From assembly GCF_001667315.1 (NCBI RefSeq), contig NZ_LZHT01000029.1, forward strand, positions 58,343-122,342: a stretch of 64,000 nt of DNA, given 5' to 3'. Shown in pieces: positions 19,396 to 31,544 of the stretch. The notes below the pieces were generated by a model. That model ran no database searches. It was not told where the DNA came from and saw nothing but the letters and a program-made list of their open reading frames with translations. A program made the position numbers and the translations under genes. The DNA is from Mycobacterium sp. 852002-10029_SCH5224772 (lineage in GTDB: Bacteria; Actinomycetota; Actinomycetes; Mycobacteriales; Mycobacteriaceae). How positions within the stretch are numbered: the first letter of the stretch is position 1; the number at the start of each line of letters is the position of its first letter.

Positions 19396-19887
19396 TTACA
19401 GCGTGACCTCGTGGAGCTTGCCCGTGGCGACGTCGAAGAAGAATCCGCGCACGGAGACGTGTTTGGTGACGAACGGATTGCCCTCGATGCGGCGCAGCGA
19501 CTGCCGGACATCCTCGGCGACATCCGGGAACGACTCGGGCGCCCACGGCGGTTTGACCCCGGTCTCCTCCTGGATGCTGCGCTTGAAGTCATCGTCGGTG
19601 AAGGTGAGCATCCCGCAATCGGTGTGGTGAATCAGGATGATCTCTCGCGTTCCCAGCAGTCGTTGGCTGATGGCCAGCGAGCGGACGACGTCATCGGTGA
19701 TGACCCCGCCGGCGTTGCGGATGACGTGGGCCTCGCCCTCGTTGAGCCCGAGGAGGCGATAAACGTCGAGCCGCGCGTCCATGCACGCGACGACCGCGAC
19801 ATGTTTGCCCGGCGGCATCGGCAGCGGCCCCTTGAAGCTGCTCGCATACTCGGCGTTGTTGGCCAGGAAATCATCGGTAACCGTCAC
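19396..19887 (-). CDS. Beta-carbonic anhydrase
   Basis: 163 aa from GTG at 19887, matching the length of Rv1284 as I remember it. Zinc ligands are all present: C35 and D37 (with R39) in ACMDARLD, and H88 and C91 in HHTDCG. It interconverts CO2 and bicarbonate in the cytoplasm. It is upstream of cysDN on the same strand but separated by 206 bp with a strong hairpin, so co-transcription is doubtful. It is divergent from oppB. Confidence 0.93.
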   Translation of the reverse strand: MTVTDDFLANNAEYASSFKGPLPMPPGKHVAVVACMDARLDVYRLLGLNEGEAHVIRNAGGVITDDVVRSLAISQRLLGTREIILIHHTDCGMLTFTDDDFKRSIQEETGVKPPWAPESFPDVAEDVRQSLRRIEGNPFVTKHVSVRGFFFDVATGKLHEVTL

Positions 19888-20099
19888 GCAAGCCTCCTCG
19901 GGACTGTCGCGGTCTGAGACGTGCTGCGATTGCCGCACGGCTGCGTACCGCGGTGGATGCTAACAACTGATCACACGCGATTCACGCATGAGAATCAAGC
20001 AGATCGGAATGTCATCGAACGCGCCGGGCGCTGCACACGCGACGCTGTGCTGCCGGCTCGATAACCTGTCCCAATGCGACGTGGGCTGTGCGGACGGGC

Positions 20100-21077
20100 A
20101 TGACTCGATTCCTGGCACGCCGGTTGCTCAACTACGTCGTCCTGCTGGCGCTGGCATCGTTTTTGACGTTTTGGCTGACGTCGGTGGCCTTCAAGCCGCT
20201 GGACAGCCTGCTACAGCGCAACCCGCGGCCGCCCCAAGCCGTCATCGACGCCAAGGCCCACACGCTCGGTCTCGACGAGCCGATACCGATCCGCTACGCG
20301 CACTGGGCTTCGCACGCCGTCAGCGGCGACTTCGGCAAGACCATCACCGGCCAGCCCGTCGGAGCGTCGCTGTGGCGGCGCATCGGAGTAACGCTGCGCC
20401 TGCTGATCATTGGCTCGCTGGTGGGCACCGTCGCGGGCGTCGCGGCCGGGGCGTGGGGCGCCATTCGGCAGTACCGACTCAGTGATCGCGTCGTCACCAT
20501 GGTGGCTCTGCTGGTCCTCAGCACCCCCACCTTCGTCATCGCCAACCTGCTGATCCTCGCCGCGCTCCGGGTGAACTGGGCCGTGGGCCTTCACGTTTTC
20601 GACTACACCGGGGAGACCTCGCCGGGTGTGTCCGGCGGGACGGGGGCGCACCTGCTCGACCGGTTACGGCACTTGGTGTTGCCGTCGCTGACCCTGGCGC
20701 TGGCCGCCGCGGCGGGTTACAGCCGTTACCAGCGCAACGCGATGCTCGACGTCCTCGGACAGGATTTCATCCGCACCGCGCGGGCCAAGGGGCTGACCCG
20801 CCGGCGTGCGCTGGTGAAGCACGGATTGCGCACCGCGCTGATCCCGCTGGCCACCCTGTTCGCCTACGGGGTGGCCGGGCTGGTCACGGGAGCGGTGTTC
20901 GTGGAGAAGATCTTCGGCTGGCACGGCATGGGCGAATGGCTGGTGCAGGGCATCGCGACGCAGGACACCAACATCATCGCGGCCATCACCTTGTTCTCCG
21001 GCGCGGTGGTGTTGCTGGCCGGCCTGCTCTCGGACGTGTTCTACGCCGCTCTCGATCCGCGGGTCCGGGTGTCATGA
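20100..21077 (+). CDS. oppB: Oligopeptide ABC transporter permease OppB
   Basis: 325 aa inner-membrane permease with about six transmembrane segments (first at LLNYVVLLALASFLTFWLTS). The C-terminal EAA loop is QDFIRTARAKGLTRRRALVKHGLR, contacting the OppD ATPase. An upstream GTG at 20088 is in frame, but ATG at 20100 gives the family length. First gene of oppBCDA, with 4-nt overlap to oppC. It imports peptides, probably for nutrient recovery or cell-wall peptide recycling. Confidence 0.94.
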   Translation: MTRFLARRLLNYVVLLALASFLTFWLTSVAFKPLDSLLQRNPRPPQAVIDAKAHTLGLDEPIPIRYAHWASHAVSGDFGKTITGQPVGASLWRRIGVTLRLLIIGSLVGTVAGVAAGAWGAIRQYRLSDRVVTMVALLVLSTPTFVIANLLILAALRVNWAVGLHVFDYTGETSPGVSGGTGAHLLDRLRHLVLPSLTLALAAAAGYSRYQRNAMLDVLGQDFIRTARAKGLTRRRALVKHGLRTALIPLATLFAYGVAGLVTGAVFVEKIFGWHGMGEWLVQGIATQDTNIIAAITLFSGAVVLLAGLLSDVFYAALDPRVRVS

Positions 21078-21996
21078 CATCGCAGGCGAATATCGATGGT
21101 GCCCACGGGTTTTCGGGTCACGAAGTGGCGGGCTTCACCTCGCGCCGCACCCTGGTGCTGCGCAGGTTTGCCCGCAACCGGCTCGCGGTGGCGTCGCTGA
21201 CGTTGTTGGTGCTGTTGTTCGTCGGCTGCTACGCGCTGCCCGCGGTACTGCCCTATTCCTACGAGGACCTCGATTTCACCGCGCTGCTGCAGCCGCCGAA
21301 CGCGCGCCACTGGCTGGGCACCAACGCGCTGGGCCAAGACCTGTTGGCGCAGATCCTGCGCGGAATGCAGAAGTCCATGCTGATCGGTGTCTGCGTCGCG
21401 GTCATCTCCACCGGCATCGCCGCCACCGTCGGGTCGGTCTCAGGCTACTTCGGCGGTTGGCGTGACCGCGTGCTGATGTGGGTGGTCGACCTGCTGTTGG
21501 TGGTGCCCAGCTTCATTCTGATCGCCATCGTGACACCGCGAACCAAGGATTCGGCCAATATCTTGATGCTCGTTCTGCTGCTGGCCGGGTTCGGCTGGAT
21601 GGTCAGTTCCCGCATGGTGCGCGGGATGACCATGAGTTTGCGTGAACGCGAATTCATCCGCGCCGCACGGTATATGGGCGTATCCAGCCGGCGCATCATC
21701 GTCGGGCATGTGGTACCCAACGTGGCTTCCATCCTGATCATCGACGCGGCGCTCAACGTCGCCTCGGCCATCCTGGCCGAAACCGGTTTGAGCTTTTTGG
21801 GTTTCGGCATTCAGCCGCCGGACGTGTCGCTGGGAACCCTGATCGCCAATGGCACCCAATCCGCGACCACCTTTCCCTGGGTATTCCTGTTCCCCGCCGG
21901 GGTGCTGGTGGCGATCTTGGTGTGCGCCAACCTCACCGGCGACGGCCTGCGGGACGCGCTCGACCCCGGCAGCGCGCTGGTCCGAGGCGACGGCCG

Positions 21997-22000
<4 letters not shown>
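21074..22000 (+). CDS. oppC: Oligopeptide ABC transporter permease OppC
   Basis: 308 aa. It has an N-terminal cytoplasmic segment (about 35 residues) and six predicted transmembrane helices, with the EAA loop [27 protein letters not shown]. The ending [10 protein letters not shown] is the usual OppC/DppC signature. The ATG overlaps the oppB stop (ATGA) and its own stop overlaps the oppD start, so the three genes are tightly coupled. It forms the permease heterodimer with OppB. Confidence 0.94.
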
Positions 22001-23824
<1,824 letters not shown>

Positions 23825-23832
<8 letters not shown>

Positions 23833-25504
23833 CCGTCCCGGCATCCGTTTCGCAACAGTGCTTCTCACGATGGCGCTGGCGCTGTCGGGCTGCTCGCCGG
23901 CCATCAACGTGATTCCCGAAAACGGGCATAACGCGCGCATCGGTACGACCAGCGACATCAACCCGCACGATCCGGTCACCCTGCAGGACGGCGGCGACCT
24001 ACGACTGGCGCTCACCGCCTTCCCGCCGAACTTCAACATCTTGCACATCGACGGCAATTCGGCCGAGGTCGCCGCCATGATGAAGGCCACCTTGCCGCGC
24101 GCCTTCGTCATCGGGCCGGACGGCTCGACAACGGTGGACACCAACTACTTCACCAGCGTCGAACTGACCGGCACCGCACCGCAAGTGGTGACCTACACGA
24201 TCAACCCCGAGGCGGTGTGGTCGGACGGCACACCGATCACGTGGGAAGACATCGCCAGCCAGATCCACGCACTGAGCGGTGCCGACAAGAACTTCGAGAT
24301 CGCCGGGCCCGCCGGCGCCGACCGCGTCGCCTCGGTGACCCGCGGCGTCGACGACCGGCAGGCCGTCATGATCTTCGCCAAGCCCTACGCTGAGTGGCGC
24401 GGCATGTTCGCCGGCAACGGAATGCTGCTGCCCAAGAGCATGACGGCCACCCCGGAGGCGTTCAACAAGGGCCAGCTCGACGGGCCGGGCCCGTCGTCCG
24501 GCCCGTTCATCGCATCGTCGCTGGACCGGACGACCCAGCGGATTGTGTTGAGCCGCAACCCGAAATGGTGGGGCTCGCGACCCCGTCTGGACAGCATCAC
24601 CTACTTGGTGCTCGACGATGCCGCGCGGCTGCCGGCGCTGCAAAACAACACGATCGACGCAACCGGGGTCGGCACGATCGATCAACTGACCATCGCGGCG
24701 CGCACCAAGGGAATCACGATCCGGCGCGCCCCCGCCCCGGCCTGGTCTCACATCACCTTCAACGGAGCGCCGGGGTCGATCCTGTCCGACAAGGCGTTGC
24801 GGGTCGCGGTGTCCAAGGGCATCGATCGGCAGACCATCGCCGAGGTGGTGCAATACGGCCTCACCAGTGACCCGGTGGCATTGGGCAATCACATCTACGT
24901 CGCCGGGCAGAAGGGCTACCAGGACAACAGCGCGGTGGTTCCCTACGACCCGGCCGCGGCAAGACGCGAGCTTGACGCCTTGGGCTGGAAGCAGGTCGGC
25001 CAATTCCGGGAGAAGGACGGCCGCCAGCTGGTGATCCGTGATCTGTTCTATGACGCCCAAGGCAGCAGACAGTTCGCGCAGATCGCCCAGCACAGCCTCG
25101 CCCAGATCGGTGTCAAGCTCGAGCTTGTCGCCCGCGCGGGCAGCGGATTTTTCACCAACTACATCAACGTCGGTGCTTTCGATCTCGCCCAATTCGGTTG
25201 GCTCGGAGACGCTTTCCCGCTCTCGTCGCTGACCCAGATCTACAAATCCGATGGGGAGAGCAACTTCGGCAAGATCGGCAGCCCGCAGATCGACGCGGCC
25301 ATTGAACGAACCCTGGAAGAACTCGACCCCGACAAGGCGCGGGTGCTTGCCAACGATCTCGACAATCTCATCTGGGCGGAGGGCTTCAGCGTTCCGCTCA
25401 CCCAATCGCCCGGCGACATCGCGGTGCGCAGCACGCTGGCCAACTTCGGCGCGGCGGGCCTGGGCGACCTGAACTACACCGCTATCGGATTCACGCGGAG
25501 CTGA
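23825..25504 (+). CDS. oppA: Oligopeptide-binding lipoprotein OppA
   Basis: 559 aa extracytoplasmic solute-binding protein (family 5). The signal ends in lipobox LALSGC, so Cys22 is lipidated and anchors it to the membrane. Binding-protein segments include [39 protein letters not shown] and a repeated-lobe region to the end. The GTG start at 23825 overlaps the oppD stop. Its 3' end overlaps the convergent hydrolase gene by 14 bp. It delivers peptides to OppBC. Confidence 0.94.
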
Positions 25505-26735
25505 GCCGACGCAGCAGCCGAGTCGGCACCGGCAGCGCCCCTTCGGCGGCGGCCGCCGTTCCGATCAACTTCCACAGCAGACGCACCTCGGGCCGCGGCG
25601 GAAGCGCGTCCAGCGCCGACGCCCGGGCGGCGAGCCCATCCAGATCGCCACGCCGAACCGCGTCGGCCACGGCGAGCGCGACGGGCTCACGAAAATCCAG
25701 CGCGCTGTGCGCCATGCTGGGCAGGCTCACGAGCACCGCATGGGGCAGCAGCGACGCGACGCGATCGGCCACCGCAGGCGGGGTGATGAGATCACGTCCC
25801 CCGGAGAGCACCACGGCGGGCCAGCTGAAATTCGGCATTTCGGCGGGCAGGTCATAGGGCTCGTCCTCGAAAGTCACTCGCTGCGTGCGCGCTTCGCTTT
25901 CGGCCACCGAGGGATCCAGCGGCAGGCCGTCGGGTTGGGCCGCGTAGTCCAGCTCGCGGAACGCGATGCGGCTCACCAGATCTTCCTCATAACGGAACGG
26001 CAGGTTACTCAGGGTGGTGAACCGGGACAGCGTCCACCACAAGAGTTTCCGGCGTTCCAGCAGCAGGTCGAGTTGCCGTTCGAGCAGGTCGGCACCACCG
26101 TACCCGTAGATGGTCGCGACGACATGTGTCGCCGCAGGGGTCATGACACCGCCGTCGACGAGTTTGCGCATTTTCGGTGCCAGGGTGGCGGTTTCGGGGC
26201 TGTCGCCCCTGAGCAGCAGCCGGCGGATCGCCCGTCGCACGATCACGATGTCGTGCCGCGACAGCAGCGGCGAATCGAGCACCATTGCGTGTACGCGGCC
26301 GGGATGGCGCACACCGACTCCGGCCGCGATATAGGTGCCGTAGGACGCGCCATAGATGATGGCCGAGTCCGTGTGGGCGTCGTCGAGCACGGCCGCGACG
26401 TCGTCGACAACCTGATTCACGGTCATCGCCTGTGCGGGCAGATCGGCACCCGAATCGTCATGGCGCGACATCCCGACCCCGCGGTGTTCGATCATGATGA
26501 CGTCGAGACCGGCCGCCGCCGCGCGCCGGCGCAGCCCCTTGTACATCTGCACCGACGCGACCCCCGGCCCGCCGGGGATGATGACCAGCGGGTGGGCGGA
26601 CTTACGGCCGGTGCGCACGTAGTACAGATCGAACTCGTCGGCGCTGTGCGGCGAGATCGGCCGGCGTACGGCGCGCACGCCGGGCAATGCCGCCAACTTC
26701 TGCTGCACCCGGCTCCGCTTTGCGTTCATCGTCAT
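25491..26735 (-). CDS. Alpha/beta hydrolase (proline iminopeptidase/TAP-like)
   Basis: 414 aa from ATG at 26735 (26729 is an alternative). The oxyanion motif IIPGGPG, the nucleophile elbow YGASYGTY, acid GRDLITP and His in SMAHSAL form a complete triad. A cap domain lies between about 180 and 310. No signal peptide is seen, so it is likely cytoplasmic. Close to the peptide importer, a peptidase role on imported peptides is plausible, but that is only context. At this position H37Rv, from memory, has a choline-dehydrogenase-like gene instead. Confidence 0.85.
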   Translation of the reverse strand: MTMNAKRSRVQQKLAALPGVRAVRRPISPHSADEFDLYYVRTGRKSAHPLVIIPGGPGVASVQMYKGLRRRAAAAGLDVIMIEHRGVGMSRHDDSGADLPAQAMTVNQVVDDVAAVLDDAHTDSAIIYGASYGTYIAAGVGVRHPGRVHAMVLDSPLLSRHDIVIVRRAIRRLLLRGDSPETATLAPKMRKLVDGGVMTPAATHVVATIYGYGGADLLERQLDLLLERRKLLWWTLSRFTTLSNLPFRYEEDLVSRIAFRELDYAAQPDGLPLDPSVAESEARTQRVTFEDEPYDLPAEMPNFSWPAVVLSGGRDLITPPAVADRVASLLPHAVLVSLPSMAHSALDFREPVALAVADAVRRGDLDGLAARASALDALPPRPEVRLLWKLIGTAAAAEGALPVPTRLLRRLSSA

Positions 26736-26832
26736 TGGTGTCGGACCGCCATGGTCCCATTCTGCAGGCAAGGCGTCCCGGCAGCGCCGAGTCGTCAGAC
26801 CGGCCGTATCGAGTGAGGTCAGCCGCCCGGGT

Positions 26833-29454
26833 TTAAGCGCTGAGATCGATGCGGTGCGCGCCCTGGACACCGTCGTAGCGGTCGGGACTGCAGGTGAGCA
26901 CGATCACCTGCCCGTGCGTCCCGACGCTGTCGAACAACTGGCCCATCTTGGCCAGCCGGTCGGGGTCGGTGAAACCCAGTGCATCGTCGACGACCACCGG
27001 GACGGCGTCCTCCTTGGCGACCAGGGCGGCGCCGGCCAGCCGGGCCAGGATGCCGAGTTGCTCCTTGGCGCCGCCGGACAACGACTCGTAGGGCACCGTG
27101 ATGCCGTTGAGCGTGCGGCTACGGATGCACAGGTCGCTGTCGATGTCGACCTCGAAACTGGGGCCGAACACCGGCCGGCCGAGCCGCTGCAGCTCCGCGC
27201 GGTAAGGCTCGACGTAGCGTCGCCGGGTGGTGTCGCGGTGGCGCGTCATGACCGAGCGCAGCAGCTGCGCGGCGCGGGCGCGCCCGCCGATCTGGCTGTG
27301 TTCGGTGGCGGCGTGCTCGAGTTCGGTTTCCGCGGCGTCCAGCTTGCCCTGGCGCCCCTCACTGCCGAATACGGAGAGTTCGATAGTGATCTCACGCAAC
27401 GCGCGGGCGGCGTCTTCGTAGCGCTCGCGCAGCGACTCGGCTTCCTTTGTGGCCTCGGCCAATTCGGCGGCCACCGCGTCGGGGGACGCCGCCGCCAAGG
27501 CGTCGGCGAGCTCGGTCGCCCGTTGCCCCGCGGCCTGCTCGGCCCGCAACGCCGAGTCCGCCGATGCCGCCAGTTCCTCGTCGCTGACCGAGGCGCGCTC
27601 GGCGGCCAGCCGGCCCGCGGCCGCCTGTAGCTCGGCGCGTTGAGCTTCCACCGTGTTCTGCAGAACGGTTGCCCGGGTGGACAACTCGGCCAGCTTTGCG
27701 GCGGCGGTGGCGGCGGCCAGTCGGCGGGCCTCGCATTCGGTCGATGCGTCCGCGCGGCTCTGTCGGGCCGCGTCGAGTTCGGTGCGGGCAGCGCTGATGT
27801 CGGTGACAACGGGATCCGGCTCGACCGGGTGTTCGGCGCGTAGCTGCGCCAGGCGCAAGCGGAGCTCGTCGATCTGCTCGTCGCCGCGCAAACCGGCCAG
27901 GGTGGCGCTGAGCTGATCACGGGTGCTCTGCAGCTCGCGGCGACGCTGGTCGACCGATCGTGCGGCGGCGAGATCGGCCACCCCGGCGACCTCCAGCGCA
28001 GCGGCCATCTCCTGTTGTGCCGCAGCATGTTTCGCGTGGATGTCCAGCGTGGTCGCGCCCGGGTTGACCCGGGCGGTCAGGACGTCGGTAACCTCAACCA
28101 CGGCAGACCCGGCGGCGGTGATCGACCAACTTTGCCCCGCCGCCAAGGAGATCCGTTCACCGTCGACCACCAGGTGAATGTCCGCCGCAGCGGTGAATTC
28201 GATTGCCGCAGACGTCAACGCCAACTGGTCGCCGGTACGATCGACCGCGGCGGCGGCGTCCTCGATTCGTCGCAGCAATTCCTCGGTGACGGTGATCGTG
28301 CTGAGCTCGGCGCGGATTCGCTCACACTCCCCCTCGATGGCATCGACCTTGGCCAGCCTGGCGCTCAACCGGTCGGCCTCCTCGCGGCCGGCCAACCGGT
28401 CGAGCGCGCACCGTGCGTCGTCGACGCGGGCGTGCAGGTCGGCAAGGACCTGGGTGGCCTGCTGCAGCACGGCGTCGCACGCTTCGGCCTCGGTTCGCGC
28501 CGCCGATTGCGCGGCCGCGGCCTCCTCGACGTTGGCTTCCGTCGCGGCGACGGCGCCGGCGCGGGTGTCGATTTCGGCCAGCAGCTGCACACGTCCGGCA
28601 TGGGCGGCGGCCGCCGCGACGCTGCTCGCGTCCGCGGCCTCGGCGACCAGCTGGGCTTCGCGCCGCTGCGCGGTGAGCGCTGCGATCTTGTCGGCCGCTT
28701 CCTGCGCGGCCGCGACGCGCGGGCCGGCGGCGATGCGCCGCCGGGAGAAGTCGGCCACCTGCTCGGTCAAGATAGCGTGGCGGCCCACCCGATCGTCGAC
28801 CTCGGCGACGGCGGCCGCGCACTCGGCGATCGCGGCCTCGGCGTCGGCCAGCCGGGCGATCGCGGCCGCCCACTGCCCCGTCGGGCGTCCGGTCGGGGTG
28901 AAATACCTTGCGTATTCGGCGTCGATGCGTTCGATCAGCAACGGCTCAGTGCCGCACAGCCCCCCGCTGTCACCGGCGGCGACATCGAGCGCGCGCGACA
29001 GCGCGTCACACCCGGACAAATCCACCGCGGCGGTCGACGCCGACTGCAACACGCGCTGGGCATGCCACAGGTCGCTGTCCACCGTCTCGGCCAGCATCGC
29101 CCGGACCCGTTCGTGGGCTTCGTCGCCGGTGAGCTGTTCGCGGCACGGCGTGATGACCGTCAGCTCCGTTTCGCACTTCTTGTGAAACCGCTTGCGATAG
29201 ACGAAACGGTATGGGCCACAGCTGATTTCGGCGGACACCTCGGAGCCCACGTCGCTATGGGTGGGCTTGACCTGTTTGACTTCCTTCTTCGTCGAGCGAT
29301 CGCGGGACTCCAGAAGAAGATCCAGGGCCTCGATCATCGATGACTTGCCGATCTCGTTGGCGCCGCACACCACCACGACGCCGTGGTCGGGGAATTCGAT
29401 CTCCCGGTGCGAGATGCCGCGGTAGTTCGTCAGGATCAGCCGGTGCAGCTTCAC
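26833..29454 (-). CDS. SbcC/Rad50-like ATPase (Rv1278-type)
   Basis: 873 aa from GTG at 29454. Walker A GANEIGKSS is at 31-39. A long Ala/Glu/Arg-rich coiled coil covers roughly 190-730. C-terminal motifs SLSGGAKEQLGILARLA (signature) and PVVVDDALGFTDPDR (Walker B) close the ATPase. I see no CxxC zinc hook in the coiled coil, unlike true Rad50/SbcC. The GTG overlaps the stop of the upstream nuclease gene (GTGA), so the two proteins are made together and probably form a complex acting on DNA ends. Confidence 0.88.
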   Translation of the reverse strand: MKLHRLILTNYRGISHREIEFPDHGVVVVCGANEIGKSSMIEALDLLLESRDRSTKKEVKQVKPTHSDVGSEVSAEISCGPYRFVYRKRFHKKCETELTVITPCREQLTGDEAHERVRAMLAETVDSDLWHAQRVLQSASTAAVDLSGCDALSRALDVAAGDSGGLCGTEPLLIERIDAEYARYFTPTGRPTGQWAAAIARLADAEAAIAECAAAVAEVDDRVGRHAILTEQVADFSRRRIAAGPRVAAAQEAADKIAALTAQRREAQLVAEAADASSVAAAAAHAGRVQLLAEIDTRAGAVAATEANVEEAAAAQSAARTEAEACDAVLQQATQVLADLHARVDDARCALDRLAGREEADRLSARLAKVDAIEGECERIRAELSTITVTEELLRRIEDAAAAVDRTGDQLALTSAAIEFTAAADIHLVVDGERISLAAGQSWSITAAGSAVVEVTDVLTARVNPGATTLDIHAKHAAAQQEMAAALEVAGVADLAAARSVDQRRRELQSTRDQLSATLAGLRGDEQIDELRLRLAQLRAEHPVEPDPVVTDISAARTELDAARQSRADASTECEARRLAAATAAAKLAELSTRATVLQNTVEAQRAELQAAAGRLAAERASVSDEELAASADSALRAEQAAGQRATELADALAAASPDAVAAELAEATKEAESLRERYEDAARALREITIELSVFGSEGRQGKLDAAETELEHAATEHSQIGGRARAAQLLRSVMTRHRDTTRRRYVEPYRAELQRLGRPVFGPSFEVDIDSDLCIRSRTLNGITVPYESLSGGAKEQLGILARLAGAALVAKEDAVPVVVDDALGFTDPDRLAKMGQLFDSVGTHGQVIVLTCSPDRYDGVQGAHRIDLSA

Positions 29455-30602
29455 GCCGCGCCCCGATCGGCGAGGCGCAGCAGCAGCGCCAGCGCGGCCT
29501 GCGCGTCGACGGCGGTGGCCGAATCGTCCTCGCGGGCCGTCACCACCAGCTCCTCGACCGCCGCGGCGGCGAATCCCCCGATGCCGAGATCGCTGAATTC
29601 GCCGTCGGCCGGGATCACCGCCAGCTCGGTATGCCGTTCCCACAGCCCCAGCCAGGCGAACAACCGCGCGTACTTGTCCAGGCAGGCGTCCAGCGCGGCG
29701 CGGTCGGTGACCGTCAACGAGCCGGTCAGCGCCAGGCGCACCACGGTTCGGTCCTTATCGGCCATCAGGTCCAGGTTCACGTCGAGGTCGGCGATGTCGC
29801 GGCCGGTGTCGACCTGCCGGTGCATCGTGACGAAGCGCCAGCATCCGACGTGCCGCGCGGTCACGGAGACGGCGCGCTGCGGGTCGGCCTCGTCGACGTC
29901 CACAACCAGGACGTGGCCCGGGTTGGATTCCACATCGTCGAAGTTGGTGACTTCCGGCGACCCGGAGTACCACACCCGGCCGGTGCTGCCGACCTGGGTC
30001 AGGGAGTGCTTGTCCCCCAAGGCCACATAGTGCACCGCGCCGCGGGACAGTGCGTCGTCGAGCTTGGCGAGCCGGATCAGCGAGGGCTTGTCCCGATCGG
30101 GGTCCAGGACGTCGACTCCGCCGTGCGCGACGAGGATCCGGGTGCCCGCGGCCGCGGGCAGGCCGTCCAGAACCTCGGCGACCAGGTCGGTAGTCGGCAC
30201 CTTCGACCGCCACGGCGCGGCGACGATTTCCAGCCCGGGACGCACCTGATGTACCCCGGCACGGTCGAGCACCACCACGTTGTCGGGACACTCCGCGGTG
30301 AACAGCGCACTGGTGTACACCGATGAGGCATCCAGGGGATCGTGGTTACCCGGAAGCAGATACACCGGAATTCCGATGGCGCGCATGGCTTCCAAAGACT
30401 GGCCGATCACCTTCGGCGAAAGCTGGTTGTGCTCGAAGACGTCCCCCGACACGACGACGAACTCGGCGCCCACTTCCGCCGCGAGCGCACCCAGGCCGGC
30501 AACCGCGTCGCGGCGGGCCGCCGAATAGCGTGGCTGGGCGTCGCCGGCGAGGAAGTGGCGGGTCATGCCCAGCTGCCAGTCGGCGGTGTGCAGGAATCGC
30601 AT
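29451..30602 (-). CDS. SbcD/Mre11-like metallophosphoesterase (Rv1277-type)
   Basis: 383 aa from ATG at 30602. Metallophosphatase motifs in order: FLHTADWQLG (motif I, where the usual D-x-H is D-W-Q), VVSGDVFEHN, LLPGNHDPLD, VAHGGVD and VALGDKHS. The substituted His in motif I may weaken one metal site. It forms an overlapping pair with the SbcC-like gene. The expected role is endo/exonuclease processing of DNA ends; it is not the classical SbcD because the C-terminal region is different. Confidence 0.86.
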   Translation of the reverse strand: MRFLHTADWQLGMTRHFLAGDAQPRYSAARRDAVAGLGALAAEVGAEFVVVSGDVFEHNQLSPKVIGQSLEAMRAIGIPVYLLPGNHDPLDASSVYTSALFTAECPDNVVVLDRAGVHQVRPGLEIVAAPWRSKVPTTDLVAEVLDGLPAAAGTRILVAHGGVDVLDPDRDKPSLIRLAKLDDALSRGAVHYVALGDKHSLTQVGSTGRVWYSGSPEVTNFDDVESNPGHVLVVDVDEADPQRAVSVTARHVGCWRFVTMHRQVDTGRDIADLDVNLDLMADKDRTVVRLALTGSLTVTDRAALDACLDKYARLFAWLGLWERHTELAVIPADGEFSDLGIGGFAAAAVEELVVTAREDDSATAVDAQAALALLLRLADRGAA

Positions 30603-30965
30603 GCCGGCGACCCCCTTTCGAACTGCGTGTTTACCGGGGCATCGCGAGTTTAGGTCTGTGCACCGACAAGACGCGGGACCTCGATCGGCAGGTCTTGGTG
30701 TGAGAAATCCGGCCAGATCCTGGAGTTCTTGATCGGCGGATCGAGTCCGGACCGATACCGACTCGAGGTCGCGGTCAGAAATCCTCGCGACCATGCCTCA
30801 GATGAGTTGCACCAGTGTGAATCAAGACCAGAGGCCTGCACAAGCCGCTGCAGTCAGTCTCGCATGCTGGTACTCGGGAACTGCCGCAATACCTGGAGAT
30901 CAACCCGGTCGAGATGCCATGGCCGCACGCTTGGGCAGCGACGTAGGAGATGGCTGCGACACAAG
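30603..30965. other. Gene-free stretch upstream of the SbcD-like gene
   Basis: 363 bp. No open frame here looks like protein and no RNA gene, clear repeat or terminator is visible. It should contain the promoter of the SbcD/SbcC-like pair (minus strand) and receives the 3' end of the Pro-rich protein gene from the right. Confidence 0.5.
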
Positions 30966-31544
30966 CTAACTTGGCGGGTTCACAGGCCTGCCGGGATTCG
31001 GAAACGCCGGGTTCGTGTAGGCCGGCGTCTGTGGCTCATCGCCGGGAATCGGATTCATGGTTGGTGGTGGCCCGGACTCTGGCTCAGCTAATGGAGGCGG
31101 GGGTGCCCGGTGTTCGGGCGGTGGCGGCTTGGGCACCAAATAGTTCTTCCACGCGCCCGGTGGATTCGGTGCAGGGCCGATGGTGTTATCCGGCCAGCGC
31201 CATGAACAGCTACCGGAAGCACCCCCGAAATCGCCTGCGGGAATGGTCAACCCAAAACCCATGAAACTTCCGCCGATGGGGGCGTTGCCACCTGGACCGC
31301 CCATGTTCCATCCGCCGTATTCGCAGTGCCAGTGCGTGCTGTTCTCTTCGATAGGAAAATCGCAGTAGTACGTCGTGGCCCCCGCCTCGAAAGTACTTCC
31401 GCCAACACCGGGATAGTCGCACACGCCGGGACCCGGAAGGTTGCCGCCCGGCCCAGCCCAGGCTGCCGGCGAATTGAGGATTACCCAGAAGGTAACTCCC
31501 GGTGCCACAAGTAATCTAATTCCCGTGCGCAACGATTCTTTCAC
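30966..31544 (-). CDS. Secreted Pro/Gly-rich hypothetical protein
   Basis: 192 aa from GTG at 31544, with AGAAGG 8 nt upstream; a TTG at 31568 is an unlikely alternative. The N-terminus (LLVAPGVTFWVILNSPAAWA) is a signal peptide, probably cleaved after AWA. The mature domain begins GPGGNLPGPGVCDYPGVGG and holds four Cys (CDYPG, YYCDF, HCEYGG, SCSW) and many Gly and Trp. The last 60 residues are a proline-rich tail. It resembles small secreted mycobacterial proteins of unknown function. Confidence 0.7.
   Translation of the reverse strand: MKESLRTGIRLLVAPGVTFWVILNSPAAWAGPGGNLPGPGVCDYPGVGGSTFEAGATTYYCDFPIEENSTHWHCEYGGWNMGGPGGNAPIGGSFMGFGLTIPAGDFGGASGSCSWRWPDNTIGPAPNPPGAWKNYLVPKPPPPEHRAPPPPLAEPESGPPPTMNPIPGDEPQTPAYTNPAFPNPGRPVNPPS

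Noticed and set aside
30729..31091. 120-aa Arg-rich open frame in the gap upstream of the SbcD-like gene
   Set aside because: Overlaps the 3' end of the Pro-rich protein gene on the other strand, lacks a ribosome site and has no protein-like pattern.
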